Shown: in pieces, positions 51,840 to 62,875 of the stretch
Layout: each line of letters opens with the position of its first letter
Position numbering within the stretch: the first letter of the stretch is position 1
Assembly (NCBI GenBank): GCA_903813345.2
Contig: CAIIXF020000003.1
Span: forward strand, 28,413,248 to 28,477,247
DNA: 64,000 nucleotides
Direction: 5' to 3'
Origin: Owenia fusiformis
Lineage: Eukaryota > Annelida > Polychaeta > Sabellida > Oweniidae
Program-made: the position numbers and the translations under genes
The notes under the pieces: model-generated
Database searches by the model: none
The model's input: only the letters and a program-made list of their open reading frames with translations
Told to the model about the DNA's origin: nothing

Positions 51840-54800
51840 ATGTCAAGACAGACACCATCTCCAGAGTTTGACATCACTGATCCGTCTATGCTTGCGGAAT
51901 TTGGTCGGTCCAGTAACATAGATGAGAGGACGATATTTGGTACACCTGAACCACAAGCAGCTTCAACAGTTGGTAGACTGGCTAGAAAATCAAGGCAGTG
52001 AGTAGATTCAATATAATTCAATACATGCAATACAACATTCTGTAATGACCCTTTACAGCAAGTTGCCCTTATGGCTCAGTGGTGGAGCATCAGTCAATGG
52101 AGTGGAAGGTCCCGGGGTCGATTCCCACATGGGCGTTGTATTTTGCACACTTCCTTTCTTTCATCTCCCGTTTCTGTCTTGTTACACTGCAGCGCCCCCC
52201 AGAGACGCCTCGGGTCATTACACACATCTTGTCAAAGTTCTCACAATGATTTTGATCTAGTTGTGTAACTACTGAACTATAAAATGGTTTGTTGCTCAGA
52301 GAACCCAATCATTGCCACAAAAATGCAGAATTTTAGCTTTCAAGATTTTGGCACGAAATTTCTCGAATCTGCCTTTGCACTTTGTAGTCTAATATGTCAC
52401 AAAGTTTGAACTGCAGTTTCGTGATAGTTCAGATGTAAATGCATATATAGACACAAAATTTCTTTTTCCTCTGCTAAATTTGGTGAAAATCTTTTGGAAT
52501 TCTAGCAGCATTTGGCATGCAATTTGACTTTTTTGTGCAGTTTTCTGTGCAGAATTTGCATTTTTCACATGCAGAAAACAATGATGTGTGATATTATTTG
52601 AAGCTTTTATGGGGTGAACTAATTCAGCCTAAGGGCACGTTCAAGCCATAGTAAAAACATTGGGTAAGATTTCTTATAGGTTACAGAAACAGAAAATGTT
52701 TATAAAAAAAGTCATCCTATTCTAAATTATTTACGATAGTGTAAATGATAATACATTTAGAAACACTACAGTATTAGTGTTATCATAAATATGGTTTATA
52801 TTGTAGAGTTGACACAGAGCGAATAGCCCTAGGTTCATTCTTAGATGACTTAGCAGAGACATCACCCCCTGTCAATGTAGACCAGTTAGGTCTCATCAAT
52901 ATTGAACTCAGTGACCTTGACCTTACACAGAAGGGTATCTCCAAAAGCAGAACTGGTGGAAATGGAATGGAAAATCGAGAGCAGTTTAGCAGGTTCAATT
53001 CTTCTATTAACCTCTTGTACGAGGGTATGTCCCAGAAGTAATGCACTATATGCTCTAACTTTATCAATAATTGATATTTTTCCATGAAATTTTCAGTAAA
53101 TGTTCCTTAGAGACATTTTGAGTGTCCCAGAAGTAATGCACTATATGCTCTAACTTTATCAATAATTGATATTTTTCCATGAAATTTTCAGTAAATGTTC
53201 CTTAGAGACATTTTGATGATTCAACAAATTTTCATGTTGATTAATAAAACTATATCGATGTTATAATAAAATCAAGTTGGTGAGTCTGGGTAGGGTGGGG
53301 CAGGTTATACAGTCACGTCAAAAGGAATAAAAAATTGAAAATATGAAATAATTAATCAACAAATACCATTTTGTGTAGCTATAAGAAGTATGCTCAAAAA
53401 TACATATTAAGATGTTTAATTACCATGAGCACATCCTAGATTTAATGGATGTATAATGCACAGTGTCCCATTTCACATTTTCTCTAAATATTGCCCTTTG
53501 CATGTTATGTACTTTTGATGCCTGTCAGGTCAAACAATCTTGGCAATTTCTTCCACTGTGACTTGTGGAGTTTTTGCCTTCCATGCTTGGAGTTGTCATC
53601 CAGGGTCAAATCATCTCTTTTAAATCTCTTCTGCCACCTCATAAGTGTAGTTCTTTCTGGTATATACTCCTTATATACTTTCTTCATGGTAGCATACGTT
53701 TTGTGTGGCTGTGAGTCCAAGTGAAGTATGAAATTAGGCCACCAAACGCAAGGCCTTCTGTTATCAGGTGAGAATTGCAGCCATTTTTGCAATTTCTTGA
53801 CTGCGACTGTATTTGAATTTGTGACTATTGAAATGTGGTATTATGACATCACAGTGCGTAATGTCATTATTTGTACTTGGTTAACATCATGCTGAATAAA
53901 TTTAACAATTTCCCAAACATTTTGACCATTTAAAAGAAAGAAATATTCATAAAATAACACTTTAGATCTTTTCATAATGAGAAAAATCGGTACCTGCCCC
54001 GCCCACCCCTACCCCCATGTTGCTATAGCAACCATATTAAGACTTAATACTAATATTTGATGCTGAAACTTCAGGATATAACAGATAAAACTTCAATTGT
54101 TATATACACAAAATTTCAGCTTATTTGAAGAATATTAAAGAAAGTTAGAGTATATAGTGCATTACTTCTGGGACAACCCTCGTATACCCAGAATAACAGA
54201 TACATCTGTCACAAATCAAATCCATTTGGAACCCATATCTGTCACAGAATTTTTCACTAAAACTACTCTAACTTTGGCATTTTTATCCAATCTTCACAAA
54301 TTATGTTTTAGAATGGATGTAATGGGTCTATGTTTACTATTCTTATGAAATCAAATATCAAACATTGTGTTTTTAGATTTAAATATCCAGAAAACTAGCA
54401 GAAATGAAAAATGCTCTGGTTTCAAACCCTTTTTAGAGGCTGGTATTATAAAATAAAATGAAGAAATCTCTGAACCTCGAATAACAACAAATCATGGACC
54501 TTTCTTGAAATGTAATACCTAATTGATCTTTTGCGATCAGAATTCAGGAATTTTGTTTATGAATACTGTTGTCATGTATTTCGTCTTATTGGTGTGACGT
54601 CATATAGAAATGATATAAGACATGATGGAATCACGAAATGGCGGACATGAAAGCTATGGGTCGGGTATTTACCAGATGCCGATTTGACTAGATCATGAGT
54701 TTATCTTTATATGTGTGAAGTTTCGGTGAAATTCATACTAAACATCGATGCGTATAAGCGCCCCCCATTTTTATCAAAATTGGGGGGCGCTTAACCGCTA

Positions 54801-57771
54801 TCTAAATCATGTCAGTAGGATCTTAGACTTGACATCTGCTTAGAATGAATGTTGATCTAGTCAAATCGAACACTTTTGTGAAAAATAAATCAATAAAGCA
54901 CGAAATATAGAAGATAATCTCTCAAAATCAAACATCTAAAGCTGAGTGGCCTAATTGTGACGTCACTACAAGATAGAATCCATCCGGTGATAGCAAATCA
55001 TCAATTGATTGTATGTTCTACTATCTCTCTGAATTAAAAAGTGTGCTTTTTGACTGTACTTGTCTATCATTTTTGACATACCGAATGAAACTATCTTTTC
55101 AGGTTGATGTTGCCTAGCAACCAGGAAGACCCCTTGGGTGCATCAGGTAGATCATCAAGGTCGTCTATGGGACTGCTTTCCCTGGATGGGATGCAAGGTA
55201 AATATGACATGAGGCTCATTGGGTAGATTAAATCAAATCTGTGTTTAAAGCATTATTTTCGTGAAAATGGAGGTTTATATTTAGTGCAATGAATATTATC
55301 ATGAACACATTTATCTATTACTCAAGACTAGCTTGTCAGAACAAGCTATTTGCTCTTATTTATAACAATGGGCCTGATATCATCTAGAATTCTGGAGGAA
55401 TAAAAAGTTTCTACATCATCAACTTTATAGTTCTGCATTGGAGTTTTAGTTCAGGATTAATTAATGTCAAATTAAAATGTCTGTTGTTATTTACTTTTTC
55501 AGATTTAGATCAATCTGGTTTGATTTTGCCCAGTCCAGAAAAACAGCCACCACCCACTCTGAACTCGCATAATCCTACACCCTTAGACCATAACCGTAAC
55601 CCCTTGGGCCATAATCCCACCCCCACGGGCCATAAACCTACACCTTTGGGCCATAACCCCACCCCCATGGGTCATAATCCTACTCCCTTGGGCTCCATGC
55701 GGAAAACGGACACACCCTTCACATTTGGAGAAACTCCTTTGGCTTCTACCATTAGGAAAAAAACAGATATCCCTGGATTGCCCCAACCCCGAAATATAAA
55801 TCTTGTGAATACTGGAGCACCACCTATTGAGGAAACTGATGTTGATGCTAGTATACACGAGGTGCAATTTGAAGATGATGAGCTTAAAGATTTTGATGAT
55901 GATTTCAGTGATCTGGATAATAATAGTACATTTACAGAGGATAATAAATCTGACCCACACCTGAACTTTGAAGGTCATCAGGGACGCGATCAAGGTCAAG
56001 GTCATGAATTTCAAGGTGAAGGTCAAAGTATACTGGATGATTCTATGAATCAAGGAACAGACAAACAAAATGAAATGAGTGAATCCTTAAGGCAGTTCTT
56101 ATCAAATGAGAAACTGTTAGCAAGCCCCTCACAACAGCATCTGGTGGGTAAGGCACAACAATTTCCCGATTATAACCTATTAGATAAAATCCCCGTGAGT
56201 GAGGCTCAACCCCAGCGTCATTTTCCTGATTATTCTACCATGGACCGACCATGTGCTGAAGGTAATGGAAGTGACGAGCACCCACCTACATCCATATATG
56301 GGCAAGGTCCCTTATCTCGCTATAACCTACAACGCCCTGTTTCCTCTAGGCCTCCAGGGGGCTATAGGGGACGAGGAAGTGGCAGTGATCTAGATACTGA
56401 AGATGAGCTGGAAGCCATCCAACAGGTATAGTAAATCAATTCAATGGGTTCAAATTCTTGAGATTCCCCGAAATACAATATCCAATGTCAAGATCCTATG
56501 ATAAGATAGCAGATTAAAATGAATAAAAAATAATTTTTTGAATGCTAGCCTTAAAAATCAAACAAAAGCCCTCAGTGTAATCTTCAAACAAGAAACTCAA
56601 GCAATAATTGCCAACAACTCATTAAATCCAGGATAAGATCCTTTAACATACCTTATTCATGTATTTAGGAACAAGATGACCTCGTTCGTCGGAGAGGTGA
56701 CAGATCAAGAGGGGATGGACAACATCAGAATACAAGACCAGGTATGTTAAACGCAGAGTTAACTTGCATTCCTGGCCATTTCTCTTAATACTGTAAAATT
56801 TGTAGAAAAACATTTTGAACAACAGCTTATACAAGACACAGTATGTTAAACGCAGAGTTAACTTATTTTTTGGCCATTTCACATATACTGTAAAGTGTAT
56901 TTTTTATTATTTATTGATTTCTCAATTCACCTCTTATAGGATATAAGAGTATACAAAAAACAAACTTAACTATACTACAATAGCAAACATTAAAATAAAA
57001 TTTATACATATACATTTTTTGCCCAGCCTCGATTAGAAATTTACAAAGTTTTATTAGTATATTTTTGTTTGAATTCATTAATTTCTCAAACTTGTAGAAA
57101 TACATGTTTTGAACGGCAGCGTTATACAAGACACAGTATGTTAAACACAGAATTAACTTGGTTATTCATCTAGAATGGCAACATTTTTTTCAGGTTTAGT
57201 TGGGGGAAGTTCTGATGAAAATGAAAGCCAAGGACTGAATGATCGTCATGGTGATATGAATGTACGCCAGAGTGCTGAGGGAGATATAGCCATTCCATCT
57301 CCTGTGCCTGGGGATGGAGGTGGTGGAGGAGATGGGAGCAGTGGACATGAAAGGTTAGTCTTCATTGTAGTCCTCTACAAGCCCAAAATAGCATTTTGTC
57401 CAGCTGTTTATGTGTAATGGATTTTTAGTCTATATATGGAGGCCAATGCTAGACTGACAAATCTTTATGTTTGATTAACTTTACTTGTTTTGTCATGAAT
57501 AGAATAAAGTAAAATTACATGTTTTGTTTTCCATTAAGAAAGATCAATCAAGATATATCAATGGAGATCATAGGTGTGATTGACAGTGCAATGGTTTTGA
57601 ACATAATCTAGTTTTTCACACTCTTTTAGTGATGATGGACTTATGTCTCAAAGCTCAGTACACTCTAGTACAGGAAGTCACCCCCTGGGGGCTTTCCCCC
57701 AGCAGACGACATTTGACATTCTTCGTGGCCTAGGCATTGGTGCTAGTGAAGCAGAACAGAATAACATACAG
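51840..57771 (+). CDS. Unrecognised, mostly disordered protein (5' seven exons; continues)
   Basis: Exons: 51840-51997, 52807-52992, 55103-55197, 55503-56425, 56669-56741, 57194-57353, 57630-57771. Phases agree and give 579 codons, ending NNIQ before gtatgt, so more exons follow, perhaps past the window end. ATG 51840 (MSRQTPSPEFDITDPSMLAE) is taken; an in-frame ATG at 51801 would add 13 residues. Visible: short acidic/hydrophobic motifs (VDQLGLINIELSDLDLTQKG, FEDDELKDFDDDFSDLD), six HNPTPLG-type repeats, an R/G-rich YRGRGSGSD segment, poly-Gly and S/Q-rich tails (GAFPQQTTFDILRGLGIGAS). There is no enzyme domain, membrane segment or signal peptide. It could be a scaffold, for instance centrosomal or chromatin-associated, but that is a guess. 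The exon 2 donor is weak (AG/gttcaa). Confidence 0.75.
52058..52310 (+). mobile_element. tRNA-derived SINE
   Basis: GCCCTTATGGCTCAGTGGTG opens a tRNA-like head: A box TGGCTCAGTGGTGGAGCA and B box GGTCGATTCCC, closing with ACATGGGCG to pair with the 5' GCCC. A tRNA-unrelated body follows (CCCAGAGACGCCTCGGGTC, TGATTTTGATCTAGTTGTG). RNA polymerase III promoter boxes are at the right spacing. Lies in intron 1 of the disordered-protein gene. It is not a functional tRNA, because the anticodon arm and acceptor do not pair well. Confidence 0.8.
53020..54182 (-). mobile_element. mariner-family transposon with degenerate transposase
   Basis: CGAGGGTATGTCCCAGAAGT at 53020 and ACTTCTGGGACAACCCTCG ending 54182 are inverted ends with TA on both sides (53018-53019, 54183-54184). 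The left end is tandemly duplicated (about 92 bp, 53027-53215). It contains a transposase remnant on the minus strand. Inserted 27 bp downstream of the exon 2 donor of the disordered-protein gene. Confidence 0.88.
53505..53792 (-). pseudogene. mariner transposase remnant (N-terminal HTH part)
   Basis: A 95-codon frame reads KTYATMKKVYKEYIPERTTL, then RWQKRFKRDDLTLDDNSKHG RQ, the spacing of a mariner HTH with a W..RF..G/D..L.D....GR block. No catalytic DDD/DDE half is found in the remaining element, so it is truncated and inactive. Confidence 0.65.
54185..55102. other. Intron sequence with a strong GC-rich hairpin
   Basis: Intron 2 remainder of the disordered-protein gene. The only structured feature is the inverted repeat AAGCGCCCCCCATTTT / AAAATTGGGGGGCGCTT at 54756-54792 with a 5-nt loop, flanked by TGCGTAT and AACCGCTAT. 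No exon or ORF is supported. Confidence 0.7.
55503..56425 (+). CDS. Large exon 4 of the disordered protein (HNPTPLG repeats)
   Basis: 307 codons between tttttcag and gtatag. Near its start are tandem 24-nt units coding GHNPTPLG-like octapeptides (HNPTPLD, HNRNPLG, HNPTPTG, HKPTPLG, HNPTPMG, HNPTPLG). An acidic cluster and a Q/G/H-rich GRDQGQGHEFQGEGQS stretch follow. The long uninterrupted frame and the phase fit make it a real exon. Confidence 0.85.
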
Positions 57772-58460
57772 GTATGTGACCAGAGCTTTAAAAGTGATGG
57801 TATCCAATTGCTGACAGTTGGGTGTTTTCACTTCAAAATCAATATTTTTCACTTGTGCAATCTTCATTTACACCCTCCCATATTTTTCCATGTCTAATGA
57901 CAATTATACACTATCCTCAAATGATATAATGGACAGCTTTTAAAATACAAATTAACATGGAAATATATGATAAATGGAGAGATAGAGTCAACAGACAAGT
58001 ATATTATCTAGCCTTTCATTGTTATTAGATATTAGATATAGGTGGCAAAAATTCCAAAACAGTAGGTGTAATATTTGCTTCATATGTGGTCAAATTCACC
58101 TCCTGCCACCTATTCAAGGCTTCTCTCCCTTGGATAGAAATGCTAAAGAGTTTTATATATTTAACTTCATGAAAACTGTGTTTGAGAGATAAATTACCAT
58201 CATGATATTTGTTGCAATGCTTTTAATGACTAAGTTAAATATGTTAATCGTTTAAGTTGCAACCTGTAGGGAAAATCCTGGGAAGACCATTGAGATTTAT
58301 GGATTTATATTACAGCTTAGTTTCAAGAAAGAAAATATTTTGTATCTGGCCAGAATCAAAGGTACACATCACTAATAATATTAAGAATATATCCTTTAAA
58401 ACTTATCACCAATCAAAAATTGTGCAATTATTTGAGTTTGTCCTTACTTTGTTTGGTATC
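57772..58460. other. Gene-free stretch 3' of exon 7 of the disordered-protein gene
   Basis: No exon supported on either strand. The plus-strand gene may continue through this region as intron, which would place the minus-strand esterase gene inside its intron. A minus-strand GDS gene 3' UTR could also extend here. Confidence 0.4.
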
Positions 58461-58830
58461 ACAGTTGTGAGTAGTTTAGTAGGTAATAGGCACTATATTC
58501 TAATATAGTATCATATTTGTGAGTAGTTTAGATAATTCATGATAATTTGAAACATGGCCTCATTCAGTCCCTGTGTGTAATGTGTCCCATCATAGCTAAT
58601 ACATGGCAATAGGTACTATATTCAAATATAGTATCACATTTGTGAGTAGTTCAGATAATTCATGATAATTTGAAACATGGCCTCATTCAGTCCCTGTGTG
58701 TAATGTGTCCCATCATAGCTAATCCATGGCAATAGGTACTATATTCAAATATAGTATCACATTTGTGAGTAGTTCAGATAATTCATGATAATTTGAAACA
58801 TGGCCTCATTCAGTCCCTGTGTGTAATGTG
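58460..58830 (-). repeat. 123-bp tandem copies of the esterase gene's 3' coding end
   Basis: GTATCACATTTGTGAGTAGT-type starts lie near 58508, 58631 and 58754, 123 bp apart, each followed by GATAATTCATGATAATTTGA and CTCATTCAGTCCCTGTGTG. The last is the authentic C-terminus and stop. The others are downstream decoys that encode the same HYTQGLNEAMFQIIMNYL tail. Confidence 0.88.
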
Positions 58831-61602
58831 TCCCATCATAACTAATTGCATCTTTCATCAGCATTTGGGGATTCAAAAACGTCAACTTTATGTTATTATC
58901 CATCACAAACTTTTTCATTATATTCGTAAATTCCAATGTTGGACCTGCCTGTTGGGTTACATGTTTCTGAGGTTTTAGTAATCCAGGGATGTAGGGTGGG
59001 AAATAAAACATATAGAACTTCCTGTCTGTGTATGTATGTTGTACATGTGTTAATATTGTCTTGATGAAGGTTTGTACAACGCTAGTTTTGAGATCCACAT
59101 GGAGGGCCATGTTTATAACAAATACAACATTCCCCCGATGAGTTGAGCTAAGCATTTCTGAAAAGTGTGCCTTTTCAGTTGGACTCCCCTCTGAAAGAAA
59201 GAAAAAACTTTCTAAATACATATAATCGCAGCTGCATATGTATGACCTTATATTAGAATAATACTTCAATGTATTACTAAGACCAATGCAGCATAAATCC
59301 CCCAAGTATTTTTTGCCATTTGCCATTTCATAATGATTTTTAATCATTTTTGAGTGGATACAGCTGCTTCAGTTGATAATATGGCAGTAAATGTACTTTT
59401 AAAGATAATATGGCAGTAAATGTACTTTCAAAGATAATATGGCAGTAAATGTACTTTCAAAAGATAATATGGCAGTAAATGTACTTTCAAAAGATAATAT
59501 GGCAGTAAATGTACTTTCAAAAGATAATATGGCAGTAAATGTACTTTCAAAGATAATATGGCAGTAAATGTACTTTCAAAACCATGAGTTTACCTTCAAC
59601 TTTGGTTGATCTTGACCAGTAGACATTGGTAAAGTTGCATACTTCAAATCCAGCAAGTTTTGTCTCATAATAACAGTTTCCCTTCAACTTGAAGATATCT
59701 TGATCACAGTTGGCAATCGTTGTACCTGTTATAAATAAGTTAAGATAAAATAAATTGATTTTCATGCCCAGTGTATAAAAAGGTAATGTACAAGTTAAGC
59801 TCATGATCTGCCCATGGAGATCTGGTTAGAGTAAATGTGAAAATAGTTTATTTATATAAAACTATTTTATTTATCACTGTGTTCTAATTTGGTGAATTCT
59901 GTTTGAAACATGTAAAGTAATAATTATTTCGCTAATACTGTAATTGACAGTTTCTTGCCATGTTGTCATTCAAGGACTTTCAAAGTATAATACTGATAAC
60001 CATAATTTGAGAGCATACATATAGGGGAAATACTATACACATACTATTGAGGTTTGTAAATCTTATATCCTGGAGGCTTGTTTTTACAGGTTCCATGATC
60101 TTCCATGCCCCTTCACACACACCTCTAGATAGTGAATCCCCCAAAGAATAAAACAAAGATATGTTCAAACGATTGAATATCAAACATATATCCTTTGGTG
60201 AAAATGTATACAATGTTACATTATACGGAGTCCATGCATGAAACTCTGGATGGATTTTGGTCCTTTCATCCAAACATTTTTCACATTTACAGTCATCTGT
60301 TGATTCATTCTCACATCTTGAATATTTACAGCATGGGTATGGTCCTTTAGGGTCACATAACTGTCTATATCCACCTTTGTTATTGGGTACATTACCAGCG
60401 CAATCTCCATATTTCCTTGTTTCAAATTTTACATTGATCTTATGTCTCTGTAACACTAGAGCTCTTTCCACAATTGCCCTGTATGGTTTTGAGACTTCTT
60501 TAGGGAGCCATTCACCCTCTGTCAGTTTGTCCATGATTTCATGATTTGGTTCTACCAGCACACTATGGATGTGTTCTACTTAGAGGTTTTCTTTACTGTT
60601 TGTGTCATTTGGTCATGTCACTCAAGGATATCATTTGCACCAGGCAAGATTTTCACAATTTTTGAAAAAATTAAAACCGCTTGTTTTGAGCTATGTTTGA
60701 ATAAAAAGGTCCAATAAGTTTGCCATTGTTATGCATCATTTTGCCCGTTGTCAAAAAATCTTTTGCGAATCTCTGTTATGCTACAAAATGAATTTTGAGG
60801 TTTTGCGATACCCCTGACAGCGTAGGAATTATGGAATCTCTAAACCGCTGAATAACTTATCATAATATCAGTGATGATGCATTAGTTTGTACAAGGCGGT
60901 AATAATTCAAGATCAGGATAAGTAAAAAATACTGACTTGGGCAAAGCTAATCACTGTTATGTATTCTGAGTTTCATGAGTCGACCAATAATTATACAAAA
61001 ATCAATAAAACAGGAAGTAAAAATCTCCTTTTGGAATACATTAAAGGATGCTGCAGATGTGTGTTTATGATTATTTATTTATTTTTATAATTTTATTCTT
61101 TTCCACTGTTTGTATTTGAAAGCATGGCCACAATGACACATTACAGTCCAGAAATAATGCTGATTTATAAAGTATTAAAGCACTATTTCATAATAATTAA
61201 GCACTTTTTGAGCATCTCTTATATTGAATCTCCAAAATGCCACCCCAGAAACCGTTGATCCCTTATTTAATTCTCAGCAATAAATTAGAAAGAATTTAGT
61301 GCTAAGTGACAACAAAACTGATTTTGTAGTGAATTAACACCAATATTAGTGTTGAATTTGCACTAAATAGTTGCTTTCAGATTCAAGGTGTACCCAGATT
61401 TCTCTCTTTTACCTGTATGATCAAAGCTCCTCTTGTTGACACTTGCTTTCATCTTAAATGGATATGAAATGGATGAATTAACATCATATGTTCTAACAAT
61501 GTAATACCCATAGATTAAGACTGTTATGATAAATAAAAAACTGGATTTTCCTAATGTCATTCCAAGTTTGTAATTGTCTTTCAATGCCATACTATTGTTC
61601 AT
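58757..61602 (-). CDS. GDS/DxxH esterase-like type II membrane protein, paralog 1
   Basis: Four minus-strand exons: 61602-61413, 60575-60123, 59725-59594, 59190-58757 (TGA), all phase 1 joins, 402 aa. The N-terminal cytosolic stub is followed by a hydrophobic anchor (SSFLFIITVLIYGYYIV, aa ~20-37), so it is a Golgi/ER-type lumenal protein. A cysteine-rich block (GGYRQLCDPKGPYPCCKYSR, CKCEKCLDE) precedes a GDS nucleophile motif (YSLGDSLSRG, aa ~208-214). Near the C-terminus SYDGTHYTQG supplies a DxxH pair. This GDS/DxxH pattern is that of PC-esterase/SGNH-type acyl esterases such as sialate or glycan O-acetyl-modifying enzymes. The substrate is unknown. The exon 2 donor (AGAG/gtgtgt) is chosen because its phase fits and because it preserves the GDS loop. 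Confidence 0.82.
59371..59580 (-). repeat. 29-30 bp tandem array next to an esterase-gene donor
   Basis: GATAATATGGCAGTAAATGT recurs at 59375, 59404, 59433, 59463, 59493, 59523 and 59552. The array stops 13 bp inside the intron from the donor of exon 59725-59594. Confidence 0.93.
60576..61412 (-). other. Intron 1 of the esterase-like gene
   Basis: AT-rich, no exon or recognisable repeat. Bounded by the donor CATACAG/gtaaaag at 61413 and the acceptor ctctaagtag at 60576-60577. Confidence 0.6.
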
Positions 61603-61639
61603 ACCATCATTGATGTTGTCTTTATGTTACTCCAAATTG

Positions 61640-62190
61640 TTAGGTTTCTGTGAACAAAGGTTGAATTGGTGCATTATCTGTACAAAAGTTATCGTGATTT
61701 CTGTATAATAATCATGAATTTTTTGTGTATGATTTAATTTCCTGATGTTTCTATTCTTTTGCCTTCATTTTCATTTTTAAATAGTGGCATTTGAATTGTC
61801 TTTGTGTTGGTTTCTATAAATGCCCTAGGTCTTCCCGTTCCATCAAATGTAGATGTGATTGAGTTTAATTGACAAATAAAGGGGTCAGATCAGGACTTCG
61901 ATGTTTCTCCACAAAACTAATTTTATGATGGCTCAGCCCTGCTCGCTATTCAGTATCATACAAATTATATATTGAACTAACATTTTTCTTTTTTTCCATT
62001 GACAAAACCAAGTTTTTTATCCCATCTCTAATGCAATTTGTTATGTGGAAAATTGATACACCAATATATGAAACACCCCCTTACAGGTACATTAAATGTA
62101 AGTCTGTCATATAAATTAGCGTGGTTCTACTTTCTAATGTGACATACTGTACTTCATTCAAATGGGGCAGTATGTACATCATTGAGTCAT
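61640..62190. other. Spacer between the two esterase paralogs
   Basis: No gene recognised. This would hold the promoter of paralog 1 (its ATG is at 61602). The region 62090-62220 is made of degenerate repeats of CATTCAAATGTGACA, continuing at 62620-62860. Confidence 0.45.
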
Positions 62191-62199
62191 TCAAATATG

Positions 62200-62612
62200 A
62201 CAATACATATATGTAACTCCCATTGATAACAGACTTTGTATATGTGGGACAGGCTCAATTGAAGATGAAAGACACATTCTTTTATCTTGCAATATGTATG
62301 AACAACAAAGGCAAGAACTTATAAACAAAATGAATATTTTATATAGTGACTTTAATCAGTGCAATAATCTAGTTCAATATGCTCTCATTATGAACTCCAA
62401 CCTACATAGGACTTTAGCCAATACATTGATTAATATAATGAAACACAGAAGAACATTAATATTTTAATATGGCTAAACTGATTATATTTTAAACACCATT
62501 TTAAAAATTGAATTTTAATGTACTACATTTTATAGTCTCTCCTAAGCCGTCAACGGCTTGATGTCCAGGAGACATGTGAGACTTTAATAAACAAATATAC
62601 TACTACTACATA
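62200..62612 (+). mobile_element. 3' fragment of a second LINE family with TACTA microsatellite tail
   Basis: An open stretch reads RICGTGSIEDERHILLSCNM then LHRTLANTLINIMKHRR, the CxxG..EDExHxLxxC C-terminal motif of CR1/RTE-like reverse transcriptases. A 3' UTR follows with hairpin TAAGCCGTCAACGGCTTGA, CCAGGAGACATGTGAGA, and a TACTACTACTA tail. Everything upstream is lost by 5' truncation. Different family from the LINE at 41 kb. Confidence 0.8.
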
Positions 62613-62875
62613 TAGGTACTTCATTCAAATGTGACAATTAGTGCTTCATTTAAATGTGATAGGATATCAAATCTGACATGACACTACACATTTCATTCTA
62701 TGCCACAATAGATATTTCTTCCAAATGTGACAACATTTACTTCATTCTTCACAGACATATGTACTTAATTCAAATGTGACAGCAAGCACTTTACTCAAAT
62801 GTGACAATAGCCACTTTATTTGATGTGACAGTAGGTTCTTCATTCTACATGACAGTAGGTACTATATTCAAACAT

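Noticed and set aside
52058-52130. Functional tRNA gene
   Set aside because: A and B boxes are present, but the cloverleaf does not close well and a SINE body follows.
55583-56068. 161-codon minus-strand ORF
   Set aside because: Shadow of the large exon of the disordered-protein gene, caused by its HNPTPLG repeats.
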